The notes under the pieces were generated by a model. It ran no database searches. It was not told the DNA's origin and saw only the letters and a list, made by a program, of their open reading frames with translations. A DNA stretch of 11,782 nt, taken from contig DDKM01000054.1 of NCBI GenBank assembly GCA_002339345.1, forward strand, positions 1 through 11,782, written 5' to 3'. Below are positions 1 to 6,625 of this stretch, one piece after another. The DNA comes from Firmicutes bacterium UBA2598. GTDB lineage: Bacteria; Bacillota; PH28-bin88. How positions within the stretch are numbered: the first letter of the stretch is position 1; each line of letters opens with the position of its first letter. The position numbers and the translations under genes are program-made.

Positions 1-432
1 GCACCAAAATCCGCCCCGGCCCCGGCTAAGGAAGCGCTTGCTCCGGCACCCGCCCCAGCCAGTGGTGTGTTGAGCAGCAACAGTGCAGTGGTTTCCGTTA
101 ATGGTGTAATGCGTAAGGTGGAAATCTACCAGGAAAAAGGAGTTGTTTACGTTCCCGCTCGAGCCCTGGGTGAATTTTTCAGTATTTACCCGGAATGGGA
201 CAATAAAAATAAGGCGGTCAGCTGGCGCCTGGGTAAAGATACCCTGACGGTGTTTACCAAAAAGAGCCAGTTGGCCATCAACGGTGAACAGACGGCCATG
301 AAAACAGGTGCCAAACTGGTGAAAGGCCGGACTATGATCCCTGTCCGGGCCTTTGTGGAAGCCCTGGGTGGTACCGTCACCACAGATTCCTTTGGCATCT
401 TTGTCATACTGCCCGGTATGCAAATCAAGTAG
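1..432 (+). CDS. Copper amine oxidase N-like (stalk) domain protein, 3' part
   Basis: The reading frame is open from the first base, so the true start lies upstream and the GTG at 67 is internal. The first ~20 codons encode an alternating Pro/Ala linker. The rest resembles the copper amine oxidase N-terminal domain (PF07833 type): a V-N-G-V turn at the front, a 'VYVPARALGEFF' segment, a W-rich strand, then a second half with 'AINGEQ', 'GRTMIPVRAFVEALGG' and a terminal strand ending in 'ILPGMQIK'. In Firmicutes this domain is a common wall-associated module of secreted proteins and has no oxidase activity by itself. The upstream part, which should carry the signal peptide or a catalytic domain, is missing. 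The gene ends in TAG and is followed by a hairpin terminator, so it appears transcriptionally separate from the glucan genes. Confidence 0.85.
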   Translation, partial: APKSAPAPAKEALAPAPAPASGVLSSNSAVVSVNGVMRKVEIYQEKGVVYVPARALGEFFSIYPEWDNKNKAVSWRLGKDTLTVFTKKSQLAINGEQTAMKTGAKLVKGRTMIPVRAFVEALGGTVTTDSFGIFVILPGMQIK

Positions 433-454
433 GAAGCCCCTCATATCACTGCAA

Positions 455-487
455 GAGCCCCTCCCTCGCCGGTGGGGCTCCTTTTAT
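455..487 (+). terminator. Rho-independent terminator after the stalk-domain gene
   Basis: A perfect 7-bp stem, GAGCCCC (455-461) with GGGGCTC (474-480), encloses a 12-base loop and is followed by CTTTTATT. It starts 22 bases after the stop codon of the first gene, and the T-rich run on the plus strand fits termination of that gene. Confidence 0.75.
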
Positions 488-493
488 TGGCAA

Positions 494-522
494 GTGAAAC
501 AACCTACATAGGGATTTATACT
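494..522 (+). promoter_or_regulatory. Candidate sigma-A promoter for the CBM25 gene
   Basis: A GTGAAA box (494-499, 4/6 to TTGACA) and a TATACT box (517-522, 5/6 to TATAAT) are separated by 17 bases. This would give a leader of about 40 bases before the start at 568. It lies between the upstream terminator and the ribosome site AGGAGGGG (554-561), where a promoter is expected. The -35 is weak. Confidence 0.35.
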
Positions 523-567
523 CCTTCAAATAATACCTAGTAATCAGGTAAGCAGGAGGGGTACAAG

Positions 568-951
568 ATGGCCAATGACCATAACAAGGAATCGCGCTAC
601 CGGGATGGGGATATGCGACTCTGGAACATGCGCAAGGCGGACCATCCCGACGGAGTTACCGTTGATCCGGTTCCCATTACCCAGGGTGATGAGGTCACCG
701 TCCTCTATTACGGCCTGTTATCCAACGCCGGTGCCGATCAAGTCTGGCTGCACACCGGATATGGGGACCATGACAAGTGGCAGGCAGTGCATGACTATCG
801 CATGGAAAAGACCGGGTGGGGCTGGGCTAAGACCATTCAGGTCAATGCGGGTTCCCGTTTCAACTTCTGTTTTAAGGACAGCGCCAACAACTGGGATAAC
901 AACTCCGGAGCCAACTGGAGTTTTGAGGTGCATACCGGGAAACAGGTATAG
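568..951 (+). CDS. Stand-alone CBM25-type starch/glycogen-binding protein
   Basis: A 127-residue protein made almost only of a starch-binding module of the CBM25/CBM53 kind. The domain runs from about residue 36 to 125: 'GDEVTVLYYG' strand, W60 and W71 in the 'VWLHTGYG...KW' region, W84/W86, then the characteristic 'NNWDNNSGANW' stretch around W109-N112. In this family exposed aromatics stack on alpha-1,4-glucan. Residues 1-35 are polar with no signal peptide or membrane segment, so the protein should be cytosolic. There is no catalytic domain. The start is supported by AGGAGGGG ending six bases upstream of the ATG. It is convergent with glgA, which suggests it binds stored glycogen or targets partner proteins to it; that role is inference. 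Confidence 0.85.
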   Translation: MANDHNKESRYRDGDMRLWNMRKADHPDGVTVDPVPITQGDEVTVLYYGLLSNAGADQVWLHTGYGDHDKWQAVHDYRMEKTGWGWAKTIQVNAGSRFNFCFKDSANNWDNNSGANWSFEVHTGKQV

Positions 952-969
952 GAAACTATTCATAGAACA

Positions 970-998
970 GCCCGGTACTCCATCCGGCGGTACCGGGC
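970..998. terminator. Hairpin between convergent genes, probable bidirectional terminator
   Basis: A perfect 9-bp stem, GCCCGGTAC (970-978) with GTACCGGGC (990-998), has an 11-base loop. It sits between the CBM25 stop (951) and the glgA stop (1047). The plus-strand tail (CTCTCATTGGTT) is only mildly T-rich; read from the minus strand the tail (TGTTCTATGAATAGTTT) is a little better. Position and stem strength support terminator function in one or both directions. Confidence 0.65.
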
Positions 999-1046
999 CT
1001 CTCATTGGTTATGGTGCCCCACATCCCTGGGCCCCAGACGGCTATT

Positions 1047-2531
1047 TTACACGGCCTGCCTGGTTTCCGCCGGTTTTTTGGCCAGGGCCCTGAGATAAAG
1101 ATCGACATATTTTGCGGCCGGGGTGTCCCACCCGTAATTACCAGCCATGGCCCTCCGCACCAATCCTTGCCACTTTGCCGGATTGTCCCGGTACAGGGCA
1201 AGGGCGGCCTGGATAGCCTGCCAGAAATGATCGGGAGAATAGGGGCCGAAGGAAAAACCGTTCCCCCTGGCCGGGTCTTGCCGGTAGTCTGTGACGGTGT
1301 CCTCCAGGCCGCCTGTAGAGCGGACGATGGGAATGGTGCCATACCGTAGACTGATCAACTGGCCCAGGCCACAGGGTTCAAAGCGGGAAGGCATTAAAAA
1401 CAGGTCGCTGCCGGCATAGATCCTTTGGGCGAGCCCGATATCAAAACCGATGCGCACTCCCATCCGGCCCCGGTATTTTAACCGCAGGTTGCTGAACAAC
1501 TGCTGGTGGTAATCCTCACCGGTACCAAGCAAGACAAACTGGACGTCCTCCTCCATCAACCTGGGGAGTACAGCTTCTACCAGATCCAGGCCCTTCTGGT
1601 ATACCAGCCGGGACACCAGGCCGAACAACGGTACTTCCCGCTGGGGCAAATCCATTTCCTGTTGCAGGAAACGCTTGTTGTTTGCTTTACCGTCCAACCT
1701 GTCCCCATCATAGGGAAAGGGAATGTGGCGGTCGGAGGCGGGATTGAACTCCTCCATGTCAATGCCGTTGACAATGCCGAAAAGGTCTGAGCCTCGTTTG
1801 CGCAGCAGGCCGTCCAGTCCTTCACCGAACTGGGGTGTTTGAATCTCCACCGCGTACCGCCGGCTCACGGTGTTGATGATGTCTGCCCAGACTAGACCGG
1901 CTTTCATAAAGTTTACATCTCCATGGAATTCCACTCCGTCAGGGTGGAAATACTCTTCCGGCAGACCCATGACCCGCAGGGTCGCCCTGGGAAAGCGCCC
2001 CTGGTACTGCAGGTTATGGATGGTAAAAAGGGTGGCGATGTCACTATAAAAAGGATCCTCCCGGTGTTTGGTCTTTAAGTAGAGGGGCAGTGGTCCGGTT
2101 TGCCAATCATTGCAGTGGATAACGTCCGGACAAAAACCAAGTGCTGGCAGCATGGCCAGTACCGCCTTGCAGAAGAAATCAAAGCGGGCGGCGTCATCGG
2201 AGTGGGCGTAAATGCCTTCCCGGTAGAAATACCGGTGGTTGTCAACCAGATAGACCGGCACCCAGCGACCGTTTGCTCCGTAGAGGAGTCCCTGGCCGCG
2301 AACGATGCAGGTTTCCAGATTGCCGTCCATGCGCACCGGTAAATCCGTTAGGTAGCTGCCCCCACCGGTTTCCTTGTAACAGGGTATGACCACCCTTACA
2401 TCATGCCCCAAGCGGACCAGGGCCTTGGGCAGGGAACCGGCCACATCTGCCAATCCTCCCACTTTGGCCAATGGGGAAGCCTCTGTCGCGACATAGAGGA
2501 TCCGCAGTTTTCTTTGGGAGATATCATTCAT
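1047..2531 (-). CDS. glgA: Glycogen synthase (ADP-glucose type, GT5)
   Basis: A 494-residue protein, close to the usual ~480 of bacterial GlgA. GlgA transfers glucose from a nucleotide donor, usually ADP-glucose, to the non-reducing end of alpha-1,4-glucan in the cytosol. The N-terminal domain opens with the donor-binding KVGGL motif at residues 23-27, followed by 'ADVAGSLPKAL'. Other family signatures are 'HCNDWQTGPLPLYLK', 'TIHNLQYQG' and 'GIVNGID'. In the C-terminal domain are 'SRLVYQKGLDL' (K313) and 'PSRFEPCGLGQLISLRYG' with the E385 of the catalytic EPCG motif, then 'STGGLEDTV'. Both Rossmann-like halves are intact, with no frameshift. The ATG at 2531 is preceded by GGGTGATG, a plausible but not strong ribosome site. 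It diverges from the GT4 gene and converges on the CBM25 gene. Confidence 0.95.
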   Translation of the reverse strand: MNDISQRKLRILYVATEASPLAKVGGLADVAGSLPKALVRLGHDVRVVIPCYKETGGGSYLTDLPVRMDGNLETCIVRGQGLLYGANGRWVPVYLVDNHRYFYREGIYAHSDDAARFDFFCKAVLAMLPALGFCPDVIHCNDWQTGPLPLYLKTKHREDPFYSDIATLFTIHNLQYQGRFPRATLRVMGLPEEYFHPDGVEFHGDVNFMKAGLVWADIINTVSRRYAVEIQTPQFGEGLDGLLRKRGSDLFGIVNGIDMEEFNPASDRHIPFPYDGDRLDGKANNKRFLQQEMDLPQREVPLFGLVSRLVYQKGLDLVEAVLPRLMEEDVQFVLLGTGEDYHQQLFSNLRLKYRGRMGVRIGFDIGLAQRIYAGSDLFLMPSRFEPCGLGQLISLRYGTIPIVRSTGGLEDTVTDYRQDPARGNGFSFGPYSPDHFWQAIQAALALYRDNPAKWQGLVRRAMAGNYGWDTPAAKYVDLYLRALAKKPAETRQAV

Positions 2532-2565
2532 GGCTCATCACCCATCCTTTCTTTTACGCGCCAGT

Positions 2566-2595
2566 AGTATACCCCGGGTGGACATTTGGCATTAA
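2566..2595 (-). promoter_or_regulatory. Candidate promoter for glgA
   Basis: On the minus strand there is a good -10 box, TATACT (2566-2571). The -35 position 18 bases away holds only TTAATG (2590-2595), a weak match. The -10 is about 35 bases from the glgA start. The proposed -35 overlaps that of the opposite promoter, so the two could interfere. Confidence 0.3.
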
Positions 2596-2613
2596 ATTGC
2601 AGGTAGGCATAAA
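2586..2613 (+). promoter_or_regulatory. Candidate promoter for the GT4 / nucleotidyltransferase operon
   Basis: TTGGCA (2586-2591, 5/6 to TTGACA) and CATAAA (2608-2613, 4/6 to TATAAT) are 16 bases apart on the plus strand. This gives a leader of about 50 bases before the ATG at 2671, which has an AAGGGGTGG-type ribosome site just upstream. Confidence 0.4.
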
Positions 2614-2670
2614 GGGAAAGGGTAACAGAAAAAATATGGAGGATGTTTAACACCGAAGGGGTGGAACTGA

Positions 2671-4029
2671 ATGCGCGTCTTGCTGTTGACCTGGGAATAC
2701 CCACCAAAGAGCGTGGGTGGCTTGGCCAGACATGTGGAGGACCTGGCTACTGCCCTGGCGGAACAGGATCAGGAGGTGCATGTACTTACCTGCCATGCGC
2801 CGGAAGCGCCCGCGAATGAACAGGTGCAGGGGGTGCATGTGCATAGGGTGAGCCCCTATACCCTACACGCGCCAGATTTTACCACATGGGTCATGCAATT
2901 GAATTTTGCTCTCCTGGAGAGGGCGGTAGCCTTGAAGGAGGAGGAGGGGCCATTTGACATCGTCCATGCCCATGACTGGTTGGTGGCCTTTGCGGGACGG
3001 GCTCTGAAACATGCCTACCAGGTTCCGCTGGTGGCTACTATCCATGCTACCGAGGCAGGTCGCAATCATGGCTTGCACAATGACTTGCAACGGTATATCG
3101 GTAGTACGGAATGGTGGTTGACATATGAGGGGTGGCGGGTTATCGTTTGTAGTGAACATATGCGCCGGGAGGTACAGCACCTTTTCCAACTGCCGGCGGA
3201 CAAGATTGCCGTTATCCCCAACGGGGTGTTCCAGGCAAAGTTTTCTACCGGCAGGCCTGATCTCTCCTTTACCGCCCGGTTTGCCCAACCGTGGGAGAAG
3301 GTGGTCTTTTTCGTTGGCAGGCTAGTCAGGGAAAAGGGTGTGCACATCCTGCTGGAGGCCGCTCCGGCGGTGCTGGCCAAATGCCCGGAGGCAAAGTTTG
3401 TGGTGGCCGGAACCGGTCCCATGGAGGGTGCTTTGAAACAACAGGCGTGGTCCATGGGATTGTGGGACAAGGTCTGTTTTACCGGATATATTGATGACCA
3501 AACCAGGAACAACCTTTATAGCATGGCAAAGGTGGCGGTTTTTCCCAGCCTGTACGAACCCTTTGGCATCGTAGCACTGGAGGGTATGGCGGCTGGAACG
3601 CCGGTGGTGGTGGCAGACACCGGGGGATTGGGGGAAATCATCCACCATGGGGTGAATGGGTTAAAGGCCTATGTAGGTAATCCTCAATCCCTGGCGGATA
3701 ACATCCTTGCTGTCTTGCATGATCCCGGCTTGGCAGAGCGGTTGCGGCGAAATGCCTCCGGTGAAGTGGCCAGGGTGTATGACTGGCGACAGATTGCCCG
3801 CAAAACCGCCCAGGTTTATACTGCTGTGTTGCGGGAATATCGCGCCAGCCCCTGGCAACTGGACCGCAACCCGGTTTACCGCATGCGGCGGTATGCCATG
3901 GCCCTCGTGGGTGGACAGAGAAAGTCCCCGGGTACGGAACAGGCTGCGGCGTCCCGTAATGGTTATACCCTGATTGAACGCCGGGTAGGGGCTGTTAATT
4001 TCCGCAAGGAAGGGGGGACAGGATATTGA
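2671..4029 (+). CDS. GT4-family glycosyltransferase, GlgM-like alpha-glucan synthase candidate
   Basis: A 452-residue GT-B fold glycosyltransferase of family GT4. The N-terminal half opens with 'LLTWEYPPKSVGGLARHV', the nucleotide-sugar glycine turn also seen in the actinobacterial GlgM/'Corynebacterium-type glycogen synthase' group, and has 'FDIVHAHDWLVAFAG'. The C-terminal half has 'IPNGV' (182-186), 'GRLVREKG' (216-223, with R217 and K222 at donor-phosphate positions) and the EX7E motif E296/E304 in 'YEPFGIVALE', then 'ADTGGLGEI'. A basic tail of about 60 residues (from ~391) extends beyond the fold. In known relatives the reaction is elongation of alpha-1,4-glucan or synthesis of maltose-1-phosphate from ADP-glucose; which applies here, or whether the acceptor differs, cannot be told. 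It overlaps the next gene by four bases, and the context is entirely glucan metabolism. Confidence 0.85.
   Translation: MRVLLLTWEYPPKSVGGLARHVEDLATALAEQDQEVHVLTCHAPEAPANEQVQGVHVHRVSPYTLHAPDFTTWVMQLNFALLERAVALKEEEGPFDIVHAHDWLVAFAGRALKHAYQVPLVATIHATEAGRNHGLHNDLQRYIGSTEWWLTYEGWRVIVCSEHMRREVQHLFQLPADKIAVIPNGVFQAKFSTGRPDLSFTARFAQPWEKVVFFVGRLVREKGVHILLEAAPAVLAKCPEAKFVVAGTGPMEGALKQQAWSMGLWDKVCFTGYIDDQTRNNLYSMAKVAVFPSLYEPFGIVALEGMAAGTPVVVADTGGLGEIIHHGVNGLKAYVGNPQSLADNILAVLHDPGLAERLRRNASGEVARVYDWRQIARKTAQVYTAVLREYRASPWQLDRNPVYRMRRYAMALVGGQRKSPGTEQAAASRNGYTLIERRVGAVNFRKEGGTGY
4006..4029 (+). promoter_or_regulatory. Ribosome site and TTGA stop/start overlap coupling two genes
   Basis: The GT4 gene ends at TGA 4027-4029 and the next gene begins at TTG 4026-4028, sharing TTGA. 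A purine-rich site (AAGGAAGGGGGG, 4006-4017) lies eight bases upstream. The TTG start is supported because it gives the conserved nucleotidyltransferase N-terminus 'MKAIIMAGG'; the next ATG would cut off the first beta strand. Translational coupling is likely. Confidence 0.75.
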
Positions 4030-6518
4030 AAGCAATTATCATGGCGGGCGGGGAGGGCTCCAGGCTAAGGCCCCTGACCTGTGATCGACCTAAACCAATG
4101 GTGCCGGTGGCCAATAGGCCCATCATGGCCTATGCCATCGACCTTTTAAAGACCCATGGGATCACCGATATCGGAGTGACCCTGCAATACCTGCCAGAGG
4201 CCATCCGTGAGCATTTTGGAGATGGCTCAAGGGAGGAGGTATCCCTCAGGTATTTTGTGGAGGAAATGCCCCTAGGGACTGCCGGTAGTGTAAAGAACGC
4301 CCAGGCTTTTTTGGATGATACCTTTATTGTGGTTAGCGGCGATGCGCTGACGGATTTCGATCTTTCCCGTGCCATAGCTTTTCACAGGGAGAAAAAGGCC
4401 CTGGTGACCATTGTCCTGACAACGGTGGAAAACCCGCTGGAATATGGAGTGGTAATCACCTCGCCAGACGGAGCGATTCGCCGCTTTCTGGAAAAGCCCA
4501 GCTGGGGCGAAGTTTTCAGCGACCAGGTCAATACCGGCATCTACATCCTGGAACCCCAGGTACTGGAAATGATTCCCCCGGGGCAAATGTTTGACTTCAG
4601 CAAAGACCTGTTTCCTCGCATCCTTGCCCAGGGACTGCCCATGTTCGGTTGTTTGCTGCAAGGGTACTGGTGTGACATCGGCAACCTGGCCCAATACCGG
4701 CAGGCCCAGTACGATTTGATGGACGGCCTGGTCAAGGTCGCCATGCCGGGGAATGCCGGTAAAGATCAGATTTGTTTGGGTACCGGAGTAGATATCAGTC
4801 CTTCCGCTCGCATCGTACCACCTGCCATCATCGGTGACTACAGTGTTATTGGCCCCCATGCGGCGATTGGCCCCCATAGCATCCTGGGGGACCGGGTGAC
4901 GGTGGAGGAGGGGGCGTCTGTCAAGCGGACCATTGTCTGGGACAATTGCTATTTGGGTAAAGGGGCGGAGCTGCGGGGGGCGGTGTTGGCCCGTCAGGTC
5001 ACGGTGCAAGCCAAGGCTTCCGTTTTTGAAGGAGCGGTGATAGGAGACGGTACCAGGTTAAGCGAAAGGTCTTTAGTTAAGCCGGATGTGAAGATCTGGC
5101 CCTTTAAGGCGGTAGATCAGGATTCGGTGGTGGCCGCCAGCTTGGTGTGGGGGACTAGAGCTGCCAGGAACCTGTTCGGCAACGACGGGGTACCTGGCCT
5201 GGCCAACCTTGATCTCACACCCGAGTTTGCCGCCAAGGTGGGGGCTGCCTATGGTACCACTTTGCCCAGGGAAGCCAGGGTGGCAGTAAGCCACGACGGT
5301 AGTCAAGCATGCATGATGTTGAAAAGTGCCATGGTCGCTGGCTTGATGTCCACCGGTGCGGCGGTGGTGGATCTGGGGCTGATGACCACTCCGGTACACC
5401 GTTTTGCTGTCCGTTCCCTGGGGGTCAATGGCGGAATTCACATAAAACGTGATGCCCGGGACAGGGAAAAGGCATGGTTGCATTTTATTGAACATGACGG
5501 CAATGATATACGTCCGGGTAATGCCCGTAAAATTGAAAACTTTTTCTGGCGGGAAGATTTCCGGCGGGTAAAGGGTAGTGAGGTGGGTGCCGCCGGTTAT
5601 CTCCCCCGATGTGTGGAGGCATACCGGGAACACCTGCTGGCCGGGGTGGAAAGGGACGCGGTAATCCGCCGTCGTTTCCGGTTGATCATTGATCATCATG
5701 CTCCCCACCTGACCGCAGTCATCGGTTCCCTGTGGGAACAACTGGGATGCCAGGTGCAGGGCTTTGCCGTACCAATAGATACCAAGGAGCGGTCCTTTGA
5801 GGAGATGCGGGCCATGCTGCCCCACCTGGCCCGGGAAGTGGTGCAGCAGGAGGCGGATCTGGGGGTGCTAATGGATCACAACGGCGAACAATTGGTCCTG
5901 GTGGATGAGACCGGCCGGATGGTAGAGGAATCTCTGTTTACCGCTTTAGTGTCCATGGTGATATTTCAGGCCAACGGTGGAGGCCAGGTTGCGGTACCTG
6001 TGAGTGCCCCTGGCGCAGTTGAACAGGTAGCGGAAAGATATGGCGGCAAGGTGGTCCGTACCAAGACAGCCAGGCACGCCATTCTGGAGGCGGTGTTGCA
6101 ACAGGAGATGCTGGACCATCAGGGCCGGTATGCCCAGGCCTGGATGCAGTTCGATGCGGTGCATGCAGTGGTTAAGCTGTTGAATTTCCTGGCTACCAGT
6201 GAGCTAACCCTGGCTAGGCTGGTGGATCAGCTGCCCTCGGTTTTTGTCAGCCAGGGCATGGCAGACTGCCCGTGGGATGCCAAGGGTAGGGTGATACGGT
6301 CTTTAATTGAAGAAGCCCAGGGAGAACGGGTGGAATTGCTGGATGGTTTGAAAATCCACCACAACAACGGCTGGGCATTGGTGCTGCCCCATGCCGAAGA
6401 ACCCTCCTACCAGGTGATCAGCGAGGGCTATTCCCAGGAGATGGCGGAGGAACTGACCAATCTTTATGTGGAGAAGATCAAAGAGATTCTGGCCGATAAA
6501 CAAAAGCATGACGGGTAG
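4026..6518 (+). CDS. Sugar nucleotidyltransferase / beta-helix / degenerate phosphohexomutase fusion
   Basis: An 830-residue fusion. Residues 1-~235 are a sugar-1-phosphate nucleotidyltransferase: 'GGEGSRLRPLT' (8-18), 'RPKPMVPV' (21-28), a metal-binding 'GDALTD' (105-110), 'EKPSWGE' and 'WCDIG'. Residues ~250-365 form a left-handed beta-helix of hexapeptide repeats ('IVPPAIIGDYSVIGPHAAIGP' type). From ~382 ('NLFGNDGVPG') it follows the phosphoglucomutase/phosphomannomutase fold to the C-terminus. The expected TASHNP phosphoserine loop is 'GGIHIKRDARDR' (469-), DGDGDR is 'DHNGEQ' (617-622), and the RPSGTEP phosphate loop is 'LPHAEEP' (787-793). The mutase part is therefore probably non-catalytic, perhaps regulatory or structural. 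Such fusions are usually annotated as mannose-1-phosphate guanylyltransferase, but the neighbours suggest a glucose-1-phosphate substrate is equally possible. Confidence 0.85.
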   Translation: MKAIIMAGGEGSRLRPLTCDRPKPMVPVANRPIMAYAIDLLKTHGITDIGVTLQYLPEAIREHFGDGSREEVSLRYFVEEMPLGTAGSVKNAQAFLDDTFIVVSGDALTDFDLSRAIAFHREKKALVTIVLTTVENPLEYGVVITSPDGAIRRFLEKPSWGEVFSDQVNTGIYILEPQVLEMIPPGQMFDFSKDLFPRILAQGLPMFGCLLQGYWCDIGNLAQYRQAQYDLMDGLVKVAMPGNAGKDQICLGTGVDISPSARIVPPAIIGDYSVIGPHAAIGPHSILGDRVTVEEGASVKRTIVWDNCYLGKGAELRGAVLARQVTVQAKASVFEGAVIGDGTRLSERSLVKPDVKIWPFKAVDQDSVVAASLVWGTRAARNLFGNDGVPGLANLDLTPEFAAKVGAAYGTTLPREARVAVSHDGSQACMMLKSAMVAGLMSTGAAVVDLGLMTTPVHRFAVRSLGVNGGIHIKRDARDREKAWLHFIEHDGNDIRPGNARKIENFFWREDFRRVKGSEVGAAGYLPRCVEAYREHLLAGVERDAVIRRRFRLIIDHHAPHLTAVIGSLWEQLGCQVQGFAVPIDTKERSFEEMRAMLPHLAREVVQQEADLGVLMDHNGEQLVLVDETGRMVEESLFTALVSMVIFQANGGGQVAVPVSAPGAVEQVAERYGGKVVRTKTARHAILEAVLQQEMLDHQGRYAQAWMQFDAVHAVVKLLNFLATSELTLARLVDQLPSVFVSQGMADCPWDAKGRVIRSLIEEAQGERVELLDGLKIHHNNGWALVLPHAEEPSYQVISEGYSQEMAEELTNLYVEKIKEILADKQKHDG

Positions 6519-6533
6519 AGTAAAATAAGAAAA

Positions 6534-6581
6534 GAAAGGGGCCTAACCCAAGGAACCTCCAGGGTGGCCCCTTTCCTTTTT
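6534..6581. terminator. Strong bidirectional rho-independent terminator
   Basis: A perfect 10-bp stem, GAAAGGGGCC (6534-6543) with GGCCCCTTTC (6566-6575), can be extended inward by ACCC/GGGT (6546-6549 with 6562-6565) past a two-base bulge. The plus side ends in CTTTTTG; the minus side runs into an equally T-rich stretch (complement of TAAAATAAGAAAA). It lies between the convergent fusion gene and the GH57 gene. Confidence 0.9.
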
Positions 6582-6625
6582 GCTTATACTGCCAATTCAG
6601 GCCGATGCGCATTGTTGCCCCGGTT

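Noticed and set aside
1..66. Pro/Ala codon stretch as a tandem DNA repeat
   Set aside because: It is an irregular linker in a continuing reading frame, without a repeated DNA unit.
575..1342. Open frames of 172 and 128 codons overlapping the CBM25 and glgA genes in other frames
   Set aside because: Low-complexity Pro/Arg/Gly-rich translations with no family resemblance; the overlapped genes have clear domains and ribosome sites.
2573..2578. CCCGGG palindrome in the glgA/GT4 intergenic region as an operator
   Set aside because: Only six bases, with no extension of symmetry on either side; expected by chance at this GC content.
4272..5825. Long antisense open frames (245 and 250 codons) inside the nucleotidyltransferase fusion gene
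   Set aside because: They show no recognisable family motif, have no good ribosome site, and mirror a strongly conserved plus-strand protein; they are GC-driven shadows.
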